A DNA stretch of 64,000 nt from Chiridota heheva (taxonomy: Eukaryota; Echinodermata; Holothuroidea; Apodida; Chiridotidae), in contig JAIGNY010001580.1 in the NCBI GenBank assembly GCA_020152595.1, forward strand, positions 1,370,643 to 1,434,642, given 5' to 3'. The position numbers and the translations under genes are program-made. Below the pieces are notes generated by a model. It ran no database searches and was not told the origin of the DNA. It saw only the letters and a program-made list of their open reading frames with translations. Every line of letters begins with the position of its first letter. Within the stretch, counting starts at the first letter, position 1. Positions 47,771-61,300 of this stretch are shown in pieces.

Positions 47771-50555
47771 GTAATTGTTTTAACGACACGAGTATAAACA
47801 ATTGGATCCTGTGTTATTTCAAAATTGCCATGACTATGCAAAAAGAGACGCCCTCGCCCTCACTATCATTTCATTATCTGATTATACTGGCTGCGGATCT
47901 GGTGGAATGTCTTTCAAGATTTCGTAGAATATGCATGTTTGCGTTTTCTGATAAACGGTCTACAGCTCTATGAAAATGAAATGATTAATAATCGTGACAA
48001 AACTACACCTTAGTTAAATATATAGGGACTGCAGTAAAGATAATACATAAAGATATATACGCACGCTTTTTATGAATGATCAAAAGATATGACATTTATT
48101 TACAGGTGAGTGGCGTGGGTACAAAGGTATAACTGAATAAGCTATAGTCAGTATATACACAATTTAAAAGTCAGGTAAAAATTAAGAAGACTTAAAAAAG
48201 AAGTCAACTTGTACCAAGGTCGAAATATGAGGATGGAAGGCTCTACCCCCCCTCCCCCTTCCCACAAAAAAGAAATCAAGAGTACATTAGGTGCACCCCT
48301 GCAAAGAAAGCGGGCAGTAGTGACATATGAAGGGTAACTTCCCAGGGAAGGATCAGTGACCTAGCTAGGCCCCTATGGTATATAGAAATAATGACATTTT
48401 TTCACGGGCCTTCTAATAGAACCCACGCCAGGCCCATTTAGGGGGAGATTGTCCCCCTGCCCCCGCCCAATTAGTTAACCACTGGAAGGATATAAGATCC
48501 CGCAAAATCTCTCGTTTATACGCGCAAAATTTATAATGGTCAATTATAGAGATTTTTGAAGTCTTCCATCATTGGTCCTCGTTTTAGAGGTCTTCGTTTT
48601 GGACTGTTAGACATACCCTGATAACCAGGCTACCTTTGAATCGATTATGCCGTCATCTCCGACGGACAGTTTAGAACGAATCTTCGTTAGTCCCTGGAGA
48701 AACCTTGACATTTTAAAGACATTTAAATAAATATGGCTAGGGGTGACTCAACTCGCCTGGACAGGCTGTTATTCCTGGGTGAGAGGGCACTTGTCTCCCA
48801 CTTTCTTGCATAATTAAAATACAATTAATTAAAATTGTAAGGTTTTGAAAAACACTGTTCCTCTACGTTGTACAGCGAAATTATGCCCCTCCTCACATTT
48901 TGTGAAGGAAAATTGCGGCCTTGCTTGCGCCCAAATGCTATCCTGGGGTTCAGGATAACCCTTACTCAAAAGAGATCCGTTGAATAGGAATTCGTTATCC
49001 ACTTTTTTTAATTCTGACTTTTAAGGTGTAAAACTACTCGAGATTTGGATTACAAACAGACTGACAGACAAAGGGTCCAAAGAATGTTTTTGTGACGTCA
49101 AACATTGTCGGTTTGCGTGCTGACTTAACCGACCACAAATTCATTCAGTTGATTCAGTTAGTAACAAGACAATAGTAACCGCAATATAACAAATATTTAA
49201 AAAATCAGAAATCTTCAATACCAATACGTACGGTATTTATTTGCTAAGAAGTCTCAAGAGGACTTTCTGCTCACTGGAAGTTTGATATAACATTGATCTA
49301 ATTTTTGACATGGTTTCGTTTGAAATAACTCAAGTATTAAATATGAATAATTGCGGTTAATTGGAACTTTTGAATCAATGATTTTCAGTACCGTTACTTG
49401 CATGTAGTGTGTTTGAATATTCTAGAGACTCCAGAATAATACGCCCTTCCAGTGATCCTTTATAGTGTTCTGTAAAATGTTCAAGTTCATTGTTATATTG
49501 TGCTGTTGTACGCTACACGTTTAGTCAAATGGTATACCTTCGCGCAGTAACGTAAGTTATATGCGCTCTCAGGCGCCGAACCAGACCCAAAGTGGCCCCT
49601 GGCTTCGATGAGGTACTAGTAACAAGAAGGCACATAGGGACCTTATGAATACATGACAAGGGCCCAACTCACTCCAGCGCCGGGCCGCACCACCACCAAA
49701 CATACGCCACTGGTTTGGGGATCCGCCACCAAACATACGTCACTGGTTCGAGTATTTGGTATTAACTTATCGGGAACAAATCTCCAGTATAGCAAGTACT
49801 CGCAGTGCAGGGACAAAGCCAGAAATCTAAAAAGGAGGTTAGGTGGGCAGGTGGGGGTGGTGTTGCCGAATTCCTGAATGAATAGTAAAGTGCATTTAGT
49901 TTATAGGGTCTACAGTTTTCTATTCATCAGCTCAATTAGGGGTGTTATTAGGTTCTGATCTATGGACATAATCCAAATCATTTTGTACCAACGCTTTCAT
50001 GAAAACCGATATAGGCTATGCTGTAATATACACATCGGAAGCAAGGCAATACAGAACAATCCAATGCTAAAGGGGAGGGAGGGGTAGCCGCGGTTCATTC
50101 CAGCCCTCGTCTCCATAGCAGGAATCATAGGCTGTAGTAGCTAACTAAATTAAGCAATGTGCAGTGTGTGTGTGTGTATGGGTGTGGGGGATAGGGGAGA
50201 AATATGTGCAAAGTGAGCCGTATGTATGGGTCGTTATTGTGCCCCTCTTTTAGGGTTGTTGGTGTTTAAAAGTATAGGAAAATAACTAATGAGTCAGATT
50301 TCAATGGTGCATTGGTGGAAGGTAGGTTGTGTACGGTATCCTTTCTCGAAGCATGACACCCTCCTGAGCGAGAGTAGACATAATATTTACAATATAAGTA
50401 CAGTGCCAAAGTTGGTTAGAGTCAATTGGGTCCAAATGTTGTTGATAATCCCTCTTCCTTCTCGATTCCAAAAAAGTTGGAAAATCATCATCCTGCCCTG
50501 GCTGCCCGGACCACTAACCAGGTGTGAAAATGGTTGTGTTTGATCTGTTTATTAA
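47771..50555. other. intergenic sequence, nothing recognised
   Basis: A GT-rich tract lies at 50163-50178. A short direct repeat (CCACCAAACATACG) lies at 49692-49740. No gene is supported. Confidence 0.4.
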
Positions 50556-50730
50556 CAGTGGCGGCGCCAGGATTTTGTTCATGAGGGGGAGAGGGGAAGT
50601 TTTTCTCATGGGGAAAAGGTCTATAAATCGGACAAAATATGTCACTCTACAAAAAAATTCTGGAGGGCAAGTGGAGGAGTGGGACAAAGTGATCTCGTGG
50701 GGGAAATTCCCCTCGTAGCGCCGCCACTTT
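50556..50730. mobile_element. hAT-like MITE
   Basis: Terminal inverted repeats CAGTGGCGGCGCC and GCGCCGCCACTT, with AT-rich flanking octamers (TTTATTAA and about TTAAATAA) that match only in part. G-rich non-coding interior of 175 bp. Confidence 0.5.
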
Positions 50731-51522
50731 AAATAACGGAATAACACCTTAACAGGGTGAATCTTATTGTCAATATTCAGATTTGTGCTATTCTCACATA
50801 ATTATTTGCATAAAATGTGACGTAGTAGGTTGGTAGGAACGCCCATTGATTAGCCTTTACAGCTGGTTTGGAGCAGAGTTGTATATTGGCTTTTTAGAAG
50901 CCAAATTTGATAAATGGGGCTTTTTTTTAATACATTTTTGGCCACAAGAAAAATTATTTGAATTTTTCTGAAATCTGGGTTTTTTAGACATGCTTGGCCA
51001 CAAAAAAGTCATTTGGCTGAACTTTGACCCCGTTTAAAAAAACTTGATGGAAAATAAAACGAGAGTAAAAGAGTTTTAAGATTACTTTTCTAATGACATT
51101 CAGACCACGTAATATTTTGCATGTTGTAGAAGTTACGTTCTAGTTTTGGTTGTCAGTACATTTTGACTCATCCTAGAAAAGCCGCTAGATCCAACATTAT
51201 AGCCAAACCCTTTCAAAATTTGGAATTTTCTTGACTTACAGTTTGGTTTTAACAAACTTGTTTGTTTTTCTTCTTAAAAATGATTGGCTTTGTGCGCTTG
51301 GGACAATCTACCAACCAGCAGTGGCGGCGTTATGGTTGGCATTTTCTCCTACACGATCGCTCCTCCCCCCCCCCCCTCCCCCTTTTTTCCTACTTTCCCC
51401 AGAATGTTTTTGTTAAGTGACATATTTTGTCCGATTTATAGGATTTTGCCACTCCATGAGATTTGGTCGCTCTCTTGCCCTACCCCCATCCCATGACCAA
51501 CATTCTGTGCCGCCATAATCAA

Positions 51523-51615
51523 GTTTAAAGGATTAGTTCAGTGGTACCTTACAAGCAAGACGTTATCTTACATGAAAGATGACTTTAACAGAAACAAAAT
51601 GGTGAAGGAACATTT
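51523..51615. mobile_element. foldback family D fragment (left end)
   Basis: TTTAAAGGATTAGTTCAGTG then GAAACAAAATGGTGAAGGA, followed by family G-type words. Confidence 0.65.
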
Positions 51616-52076
51616 TTTTCGGATAATATTTCTAAATTGTCGGAAAATTTTGCTGTGGGAAATTTTTTCATTTCCGGACAATTTTCTTCGATTTTCAGAA
51701 TGTTCTTCGATTTTCTGAAAATGTCCTTCCTTTAAAAAAGATATGCAGTTAATTGTATGGTTGTATATCTTAGGCCCCCTCCCCTTCCCCCCCCTCTTTT
51801 CTCCAAAGAGGGTACAAAGAATTATTTTCCACTATCACGCCATTATTTTCCAGAATTATGATCCTAATATTCGGTATGATCAAAAAGAAATAAACATCAT
51901 TCATTGTTTGTTACGTTGTTTATTTTTCTTCAGCTTCAATATTTATGAGTATGTGGATTGCTTTTATTTTGCTATAAAAATACATCTGAAGAACTCTTAC
52001 ATCAAGTAAATAATTGCAGCGACAATCTGTGAGTCATTTATTGTAAATAAAGAAAATAACTGCATCCAAAGTTTCT

Positions 52077-52128
52077 TTTAAAGGATTAGTTCAGGGGTTA
52101 AGCAAATTTTTCTCATACGCAGGACTTT
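52077..52128. mobile_element. foldback family D fragment (left end)
   Basis: TTTAAAGGATTAGTTCAGGG followed by GTTAAGCAAATTTTTCTCAT. Only about 50 bp is recognisable. Confidence 0.6.
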
Positions 52129-53447
52129 TTTACACAAGGGGTGATCACAATATTTGTACACTGTCAGTTATTGTACTATTTATTTGTATTGAATAAATTA
52201 AAAACTTATCCTCTTTTATCAGTTTTTGAAATCTTATTTAAGAATTCATAGAATTATGTCATGACATAAACCAGGGAGTTGTTAACAACTCCCTGCATAA
52301 ACTAACAATTCTAACATGACAGCTTCTTGCTTCTATGTCGTTATTTGACAAGCACTTAACAATTCAAGAACATATAGGCCTGGCTATCAACAAGTTTTCT
52401 TGCCGTTTAAAGCTAACATCAAATGTAGGCTACTTCTATATAGTTATCCCGAATGTGGGAGTTTTTATTCCAAAAGTACAAAAGTTATATCTGGACGTAC
52501 TAACAACAAATCATTTCAAATGTGACAATGACGTATATCATATATTACTGTACGACCTAATTTTTTTGCACAGGTAGCGAACATCAGTATTTGTTTGCAA
52601 GGTACATACAATTATATGAATGTTTTTTTGTGAAGGGTGGGGAAATCAGGGGCATCGCTCACGTGTTGAAAAATCCGGAATTTAGGGAAAAGGGGCCATT
52701 AATTCAGATGGGTGTTCGAAAACCTCTTTGTAAAGGAGAGGAAAGGGGCAACATTTTAGAACGTGAAATTCTTGAATTAATGCATTTCAAAATTTATACG
52801 AACCCAACATTTCACACGCTACAACTTGCAGCTTAATAATTACGAAGAGCCCCCGCGAATGTATGTGTTTGCTCTGCTTCACAACAGACCTTATGCATGG
52901 TTTGGGATTAAAGTTTGTCAGGGTGTGTGTCAGGGGGCATATGTTTCTACCTCGTATAATAGAGCTGAATAAAATAAAATAGAGCTGAATCATTAATATC
53001 CTGTTCTGTTCAAAAGAATTAAACTTTAAAGATGTCACAAGTTGATGACTGGTGTACCGCACCTATTGTTGAAGTGACGTCACATCTTCATATTTTTGCC
53101 AAATAGCAAAAAAATGAATTAAGGTACATTGAGCAGATTTACCTCAGATTGTAAATCACAATTCCTTCTTACACTTTCCCCTGCTTCATATGAACTACGT
53201 TTGGGGGAAAGTAAGGCCGTGATTTATTTTCTCGTCTGATTCCATGCTATATATTCCACACACATTTCTGGTAGAACATGGGATGTCTCCTTAATAATAA
53301 GAAGGACGTATGGGCGGATCATTAGCTAATTTTCTTTAAAATCTATTAAGAATGAATGTAGCAGAAAAATCATCATTTCTAGTGACTGAGGGTAAAGAAA
53401 TTCAAATGATCACTAGTCATACATCACATATTTAGCATAAATTACAG
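52129..53447. other. intergenic sequence, nothing recognised
   Basis: Contains a short tandem duplication (AATAGAGCTGAAT, about 52959-52990). No gene is supported. Confidence 0.4.
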
Positions 53448-53610
53448 CGCAGTTGTCGTCTTTAACGTACGAGGTAAATGAAATTCAAATCCTGTGTTTT
53501 GATTGGTCGAAATACACTGGTACAGCGTGCACTTACATTGATAGGCCAATCAGTATCGTTTTGGAATAAATTGTACGCCGTCACATTTTAATTACGATAG
53601 ATGGCCTTTA
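53448..53610. mobile_element. family C MITE, second copy
   Basis: Full-length match to 37221-37390, including TGTGTTTTGATTGGTCGAAA, GATAGGCCAATCA and ACGATAGATGGCCTTTAA. Confidence 0.8.
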
Positions 53611-54810
53611 AGACTCATATCAAACTGATCAGCCTGTACTCAAACACCAAAAGTGCTATTTTCAAAATTCAAAAAGGAATATGCTCAGATTTTAAACAGT
53701 ATAGAAGTTGGAAAAACATTTTGGACACTTTCTATATCACTTTTAGTGGTATTTCATCCTTTCTGTTTAAAGGCCTCTTTTAAATATGATTGACACGCTT
53801 AATCATAATCCTGTGGGATTAAAGTCTTTGTTTTATTAAGTCATTATTTTTAGGAAAGGTGGAACATTAAATACTCCTAGTTTCTTAGGATGACGCATTC
53901 AACAAAACAAGAAATAATCTACAGGCCTATATTTACTAATTGAAAACTAGAGTTGAAGGTGTACATATTGTTGAGTTGTCAAAATAGAAAATGATTTTTC
54001 ATAGCAGTTTCGACAGCTAAAATGTAGAAAAAAAACCTTCCGCATTTAACCTGCTGGACCTGTTTTTTCATTAATCATGTACATTAGTAATTTCATGAAA
54101 TGGTCATTAGACTTTTGCATTTATTTCAATGCATAAATTACTGTTAAAACTGTTAGTATGCTTTTGTTTTCATCAACTCTTCAACAGAAAGACCAAAACC
54201 ATTTGCCATTTTAAACGGGCTAACTTGTTCAGTTTACATTGGTATGTGCATTTGCTATTCTCTCATGCCATCTTAAAGATATATGGACGTATGGAGGTGG
54301 ATAACACGAGCTTGCAATTTTGGGGGAACAATTTCGTCAAACATTTCAATTATAGACAGATAGAAGGCTCTTTGAATCATCATCATCATCATCAGTCGCT
54401 GTAACACAGGCCTTCATACCTATCTGGATTGGAGATAGTCGGTCACTCACCTCCCAGTATATGTTGAATAGGGATGGAGTGGGTCGTAGGACGCATAACG
54501 TCTATTCTAGTCTTTGAGTTAATGGTTGAATAAAGTAGGAATTTCAAATATGCGCTAAATTTGTGATGTGAATTTGTGAGAATAGTTTAAATTCCTTATG
54601 CAAGTCTTTAAATTTCTGGCCAGAGGCGGTGGGAAATGTTTGAATGTCTGGTGTGTTAGAGGAGGGGGGGGGGGGCACAGGATATTAGGGGCACTTTCCT
54701 ACTGTTGTATTTTCAAAGCATTTAGCACAGCAGTATAGCTTTAGAGGGTCAACCTCTCCCTCTGAAAATTACTATAGTGACCCATTTCCCCTTCTTTTTA
54801 TCTTATTTAA
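53611..54810. other. intergenic sequence, nothing recognised
   Basis: A short CATCAT microsatellite lies at 54378-54395 and a G-run at about 54664-54674. No gene is supported. Confidence 0.4.
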
Positions 54811-55050
54811 CAGTTCGGGAGCGACCAAAAAAACTGGGTACTTTGAAATACCCCCAAAATTGGGTACTTTTATATATTACGTCATCGCATGAGCCTACAT
54901 ATTTGACTGGCCCACACTAAACATATGAGGTTTCTCATTTTCCGCTCCGGATTGTCCAAAATTGCAATGAATGTCCTGAAATTTTGGAGACTGATAGTAA
55001 ATAGATATTCAAAACTTTTTGCAGCTGTTTTTTGAAATTCACGGTTGCTT
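54811..55050. mobile_element. foldback family A, left half only
   Basis: Starts CAGTTCGGGAGCGACC and follows the family to the centre (TTTTTTGAAATTCACGGTTG), then switches to unrelated sequence. It is the complementary half to the fragment at 26443-26689. Confidence 0.85.
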
Positions 55051-55734
55051 TCCCATATGCAAAAGTCCGCCTCTGTTTGTAGACAATAAAGTGGTCTGGA
55101 AGGGCACCTTATTTTGAGAAAAAGACACTTTTCCAATAGGACCACATTCCCCCGTACATGGGATGGCAAAAATCGCCATTTTCCTACTATTGGGTCAGTA
55201 ATTAAGGGGAATTTCTGAGATTATATGCTATCAACAAATTAATTGAGCGTTAATCACGGAAGGTTGTAAGGTGCATACATGGCAACTAATTCTTGTAAGC
55301 GTGTGTGCACTTACATTGAGGTATAGGGGATATATTGCTGCTACCAACTTTCCAGGCTACCGTATAATATAATGTAATGAACGTGGGCAGCGGACCGATT
55401 GGTTTAATCCTTAAAATAGGCTTTCAGACAAAAGATTTGAAAAGTGGGAAAGAAAGAACGGTTAAAGGTGAACTAGACCAATATTTCAGGGTGTCTTTTT
55501 GGTGAATTTTCAAATCTCCATTTACCTGTTTTACCTCCTTAACTTAAAAAATTGTATTGTTTATGAATCTCAGAAAACTTTATTTCGTATAAATATTTGT
55601 GTTAGAGAAGTTTTGAGGCTCTCTAAAAGGATCGAAAAACATTTGTGAGTCTCTGAAAAGTTATGTCCTCACTTTTCGGTGTAGTACCCCTTTAATATGA
55701 TTAAACGAGAATATATGAGGTCACGATGCAGATG

Positions 55735-56565
55735 TCAAATGTCAATGAATGCAGGAAAGACGCGGGGAATTTTTGAATATTTGTTATTCTGGATTTAATC
55801 AATATACTTCGAAGATGTCTGAAGCTTGCTGTCTATTAGGCGGGAAAATCAACCTCTTCGAAAAAGGTAATTAATGCTTAAATAATTTGTTATTATATTA
55901 TAATCTAAGAAAGAATGAGTTACCATGTTTATTCATTGTGACTTACATGTGCTTTACCTGGAATATGCCTAAAAATAGTGAAATACTAGTGAAATGTTGT
56001 GTGTTATCATAATTTCGAGTATTAGGACTAATTAACGTTTATTGACAAATATCTTTAATTGTACTAATACAGCCTTTGATTCCCCTCGGTTGCAGAGCTT
56101 TTGTTTTCCCTAAATGTTTCCCTAAATTACCCATATTCTCCATCAAGCGATTTAATACTGATCTTAACTTTTCCCATTTTTTTTTAGAGACGTTTTGCTG
56201 TCTGTTAGGCGGGAGAAGAATGTCAATGAATGCAGCAAAGTGAGTTTAAAAAGCAAAAAGACGCGCGAAATTTGGATCATTTGTTATTCCTGATTTGTTC
56301 ATGGCTCGAACAGAGACGGCTTATCTGCATGCAGTCATGCTGGGACAATATCAATACATGCAGGAAATGAATTTTACATAGCAATGGACGCGAGAAGTTT
56401 TGAATATTTTATTTTTATTTTGGATGATCATGCTTTTTTGGAGACAGGGCAACCAGGCTGGGAAAATCAATCTCTTTTGGAAAGGTAATGCCTTTTTGTT
56501 ATATATATATATATACATATAATAGCATGATCTAAGAAATAATGATTTATTATGTTTGTCAATGG
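55735..56565. repeat. local duplication, ~200-bp units
   Basis: The stretch 55735-55935 is echoed at 56345-56565, with a shorter third echo at 56190-56280. Shared words are TCAATGAATGCAG, GGGAAAATCAA and CTCTTTTGGAAAGGTAATG / CTCTTCGAAAAAGGTAAT. Each unit ends in a donor-like AAAGGTAAT, but no coding frame is conserved between them. Confidence 0.55.
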
Positions 56566-56635
56566 TTTTTATAAAAGAAATTTGAAAAATATGTAGGCCT
56601 AAGTGTTATTTTTCTAAAAACCATTGGATGTGTTA

Positions 56636-56772
56636 GAAAAGTATACAGAATCTAGTACTATAATTTACCACCTGAAGAAAGTCTGAGCAAAAATAAATTT
56701 TCCTCAAAATACATTAACAATTGTTGACAATGTGAGGATGAGAGTGCCAACATTATACAGTTCACTTATTAC
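56636..56772. mobile_element. foldback family D internal fragment
   Basis: Matches the centre of family D copies (CACCTGAAGAAAGT, CAATTGTTGACAATGTGAGG, TTACACCAGTCA). Confidence 0.6.
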
Positions 56773-56808
56773 ACCAGTCACGTCTAGCTTGACTATTCGA
56801 AGAATAGC

Positions 56809-57371
56809 CAGTTCAAGAGCAACCCGAAAAACTGGGTACTTTGAAATACCCGAAAAACTGGGTACTTTGAAATACCAAAAAAATTGGGTACTTTTATGTA
56901 TTACGTCATCGCATGAGCCTACACATTTGCCTAGCCCACACTACACATACGGGGTTTTTCATTTTCCGCTCCGGATTGTCCAAAATTTCAATGGATACCC
57001 TGAAATTTTGGAGACTGATAGTAAACAGATATTCAAAACCTTTTGCCGCTGCTTTTTGAAATTCACTGTTGCATTTTTAAGAAAATCAATAAAACAGATT
57101 TGGGCAGTCTGTTTTGTTCATTTTCTCAAAAAGGCGAAGATGAATTTCAAAAAGCAGCGGCGTAAACTTTTGAATATTTATTTACTATCCGTCTCCTAAA
57201 TTTCAGGATATCCATTGCAATTTTAGACAATCCGGAGCGGAAAATGAGAAATCCCATATGTTTAGTGTGGGCTAGTCTAATGTGTAGGCTCATGCGATGA
57301 CGTAATACATAAAAGTACCCAATTTTTTGGGTATTTCAAAGTACCCAGTTTTTCGGGTTGCTCCCGAACTG
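56809..57371. mobile_element. foldback family A, full palindrome, copy 2
   Basis: Ends CAGTTCAAGAGCAACCCG and GTTGCTCCCGAACTG. Arms of about 260 bp pair across a short centre (GATTTGGGCAGTC). One 26-bp terminal block (CCGAAAAACTGGGTACTTTG) is duplicated on the left. TTACGTCA sites are retained in both arms. Confidence 0.9.
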
Positions 57372-58333
57372 TTTAAAGCTTTAAAAATTGTGATCCAAAA
57401 TGCGGTAAAATAGAATAAATTTACACCAAAATCTACAAAAATTGAACATCATAAATAAGTCTTCAAATCGGAAGGATTTAGACTCTTAGTCAATCATGAT
57501 TAGTTAATTGTATTGGTCATGTATCGGAATATACATTTAATGTCTAAAGTAATGTGAAAAACAAATAAGAGGTCCTTAGATTATTATTCTGGAGGCCATC
57601 AATTTCTTGCTGAGAATAAATGTAACTCGGTATATCAGAATGAATTAGACCAGATGGCCCAAATTCACACCTAGTCTTCAGTGAGTCAGTGGAACCCAAA
57701 TTAAAAACGCTCCACGAGTGAAATTTGGGGTATTTTGTTTGATGCTTGTGTTTCTTTCTTCAATCTGTCAATCAAAAGATCAATAAGAGAACAAAAAAGG
57801 ATTGAAAACAAACCTTTTTCATCTCAGTCTGTAAAGGGACACATTTTAATCTTTACCAAGAATATGGGAGGGGCCGAGAGGGCACATCAGTCTATGGTCC
57901 GGGTCCAAATAGTAAGTTTTGCCCTGCAAGGCCCCATTTTAAAGATGCCTGCTAAATGCACTAATGAAATTTGGGGTGGCTCGCACACTCTAAAGAAAGG
58001 CCCTATTTTTAACTATTTTTTAAAATATTTTTTATACAAATTATTAGCTGGGAAAACAAAGGTAGACAGAGGTAAAGGCTTTTTAAGTATGAAAAAAATT
58101 CAATATGTAGGGCTGCTGGACCCGCAACACTTTATCTTTAGGGGAAATTGGAAATAGTGTATGAGCGGGAGAAATTTCACAATTTTAGTCTTTTAGGGCG
58201 ATATTTGTGTTACTTTCTTTAATGACAAGATCAGATATATAGCATGTACAGATGTATAGTCTTTAAAGGAAAAGTGGTCCAATATTTGAATTAAGGAAAG
58301 CTTCCTTGTCTAAAAAAAAAGAACACTTGTTTG
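57372..58333. other. intergenic sequence, nothing recognised
   Basis: An open frame on the plus strand at 57735-58157 shows no domain and starts in AT-rich DNA. I do not call it. Confidence 0.4.
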
Positions 58334-61300
58334 GTGAGCATGCGAAACATAATGCAAACCTATGTAATGGCGATTTCGTCCGTCCGGCCATCCACAGTTT
58401 TTCAGGAGATTTCCTCAGAAATGTTTTTTGAGAATTCCTCAGAAAATAATCAAGTTTCTTCAGTTCTTCAGAAAAAGTAAAAGTATCTTCAGATATCCTT
58501 ATGGAAGGTTAGAATTTCCTTACAAAATATTACTTTTTCAGAGACACTTAAGACAGACTGAAGACTAGTTTCCCTAAAAAGTCTACAAAACATTTGATAT
58601 TTCCTTAGAAAGGGTTGTATCAGGCAGGATTATCAAACTTCGCCTATATCATTGTGCTCATTATCATAAAGTTGCTACAGTATATGTACTGACCAGACTT
58701 TTTATTTTATTTAGTATGCTCATTCAGGGGGTGTGACAGGATGTGACTGCATATGGACATAGGGAGGGATGCCATGTGGACATGGGTGGGGGCCATATGG
58801 TAGAATATATACCATGTGTATACACAAAGGGCTACATCAGGCATAATTATTTGACTCCGCCTTTTTTCTTATTCAACAAGTCATATGCATATAAGTTATT
58901 ATATGAACTGACACTTTCATACATAGTATGCTCAATCAGGGACTGTGATAGCTAGGATGAGACTTCTTTGGAGCCTATGGGATGTCATGGGGTGGGATGC
59001 CATGCAGGACATGGGGTGGGATGCCATGCAGGAGATGGGGTGGGGTGCCATGCGGGACATGGGGTGGGATGCCATGACAGGGGTGGGATGCCATGCAGGA
59101 CATGGGGTGGGATGCCATGCGGTGGGATGCCATGCGGGACATGAGGTGGGATGCCATGCGGTAGGATGCCATGCGGTGGGATGCCATGCGGTGGGATGCC
59201 ATGGGGTGTGATGCCATGGGGTGGGATGCCATGGGGTGGGATGCCATGGGGTGGGACATGGGGTGGGATGCCATGCAGGACATGGGTTGGGATGCCATGG
59301 GTTGGGATGCCATGGGTTGGGATGCCATGGATTGGGATGCCATGGGTGGGATGCCATGCGGCGGGATGCCGTGGGTTGGGATGCCATGGTGGGGACATGG
59401 GGTGGGATGATGCGGGACATGGGGTGGGATGCAATGCGGTGGGATGCCATGCGGTGGGATGCCATGCGGGACATGAGGTGGGATGCCATGGGTAGGATGC
59501 CATGCCATGCGGTGGGATGCCATGGGGTGGGATGCCATGCGGGACATGGGTTGGGACGCCATGGGATGCCATTGGGATGCCATGGGTTGGGATGCCATGG
59601 GTTGGGATGCCATGGGTTGGGACATGGGGTTGGGATGCCATGGGTTGGGACATGGGTTGGGATGTCATGGTTGGGACATGGGTTGAGATGCCATGCGGGA
59701 CATCAGTTGGGATGCCATGGGGGGACATGGGATGGGATGCCATGGGTTGGGACATGGGGTGGGATGACATGCGGGACATGGGGTGGGATGACATGCGGGA
59801 CATGGGGTGGGATGCCATGCGGGACATGAGGCGGGATGCCATGTGGGACATGAGGTGGGATGCCATGAGTAATACAGAGTGTGACATAGGTTATGATGGG
59901 GTGTGGGACATAGGGTAGGCCATAGGATGGGATGCCATGTTTGTGATAAGGTGGGATGCTATGTGGTACATATGGTGGAATGCTATGTGGAACATGGTGG
60001 AATGCCATGTGAGACATACTGTATGGTGGAATGTCATGTTGGGATATGGTGGGATGTCATGGGTTGGGACAAGGCATGGGTTGGGATGTCATGGTTATAT
60101 GGGGTGGGATGTCATTTTGGGACATGGGTTGGGATGCCATGGGACATAGGGGAATGCCATGTGGGTCATAGGATGGGATGCCATGGGTTGGGATATGGTG
60201 TAATGCCACAAGAAACAAGGGATGGGATGGGGTTTTATTGGGACATGGGGTTGGGATGCCCTGGGTTGGGATATGGTGGGATGCCATGGGTTGGGGGCAT
60301 GGAATGGGATGCCATGGGTTGGGATGCCATGGGTTGGGATGCCATGGGTTGGGATGCCATGGGTTGGGATGGATGCGGTGTGGGACATGGGATGGGTGCC
60401 ATGGACATGGGATGCCATGGGTGTGGGACATGGGTTGGGTGTGGGTTGGGATGCAGTGTGGGACATGGGATGCCATGGGTTGGGATGCCGGTGTTGGGAC
60501 ATGGGTTGGGATGCCATGGGTTGGGATGCCATGGGTTGGGACATGGGTTGGGATGCCATGGGTTGGGATGCCATGGGTTGGGATGCCATGGGTTGGGATG
60601 CCATGGGTTGGGATGCCATGGGTTGGGATGCCATGGGTTGGGATGCCATGGGTTGGGATGCCATGGGTTGGGATGCCATGGGTTGGGATGCCATGGGTTG
60701 GGATGCCATGGGTTGGGATGCCATGGGACATGGGATGCCATGGGTTGGGATGACATGGGTTGGGATGCCATGGGTTGGGATGCCATGGGATGCCATGGGT
60801 TGGGATGACATGGGATGGGATGCCATGGGACATGGGATGCCATGGGTTGGGATGCCATGGGTTGGGATGGATGGGTTGGGATGGGTGTGGGACATGGGTT
60901 GGGATGCCATGGGTGGGTTGGGATGCCATGGGTTGGGATGACATGGGTTGGGATGCATGGGTTGGGACATGGGTTGTTGGGATGCCATGGGGACATGGGA
61001 TGCCATGGGTGTGGGACATGGGATGGGTGTGGGATGGGATGGGTGGGATGCCATGGGGTGGGATGCCATGGGGGTGGGATGACATGGGATGCGGTGGGGG
61101 ACATGGATGCGGTGGACATGGGATGGGATGTGGGGGACATGGGATGCATGGGGGTGGGACATGGGGGGGATGCGGTGTGGGGACATGGGATGCGGTGGGG
61201 ACATGGGATGGGGTGTAGGACATGGGATGGGTGTGGGACATGGGGGGGATGCGGTGTGGGACATGGGATGCGGTGTGGGACATGGGATGCATGGGTGTGG

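Noticed and set aside
57735..58157. 140-codon plus-strand frame
   Set aside because: No recognisable domain, AT-rich codons and no flanking splice sites that could be defended.
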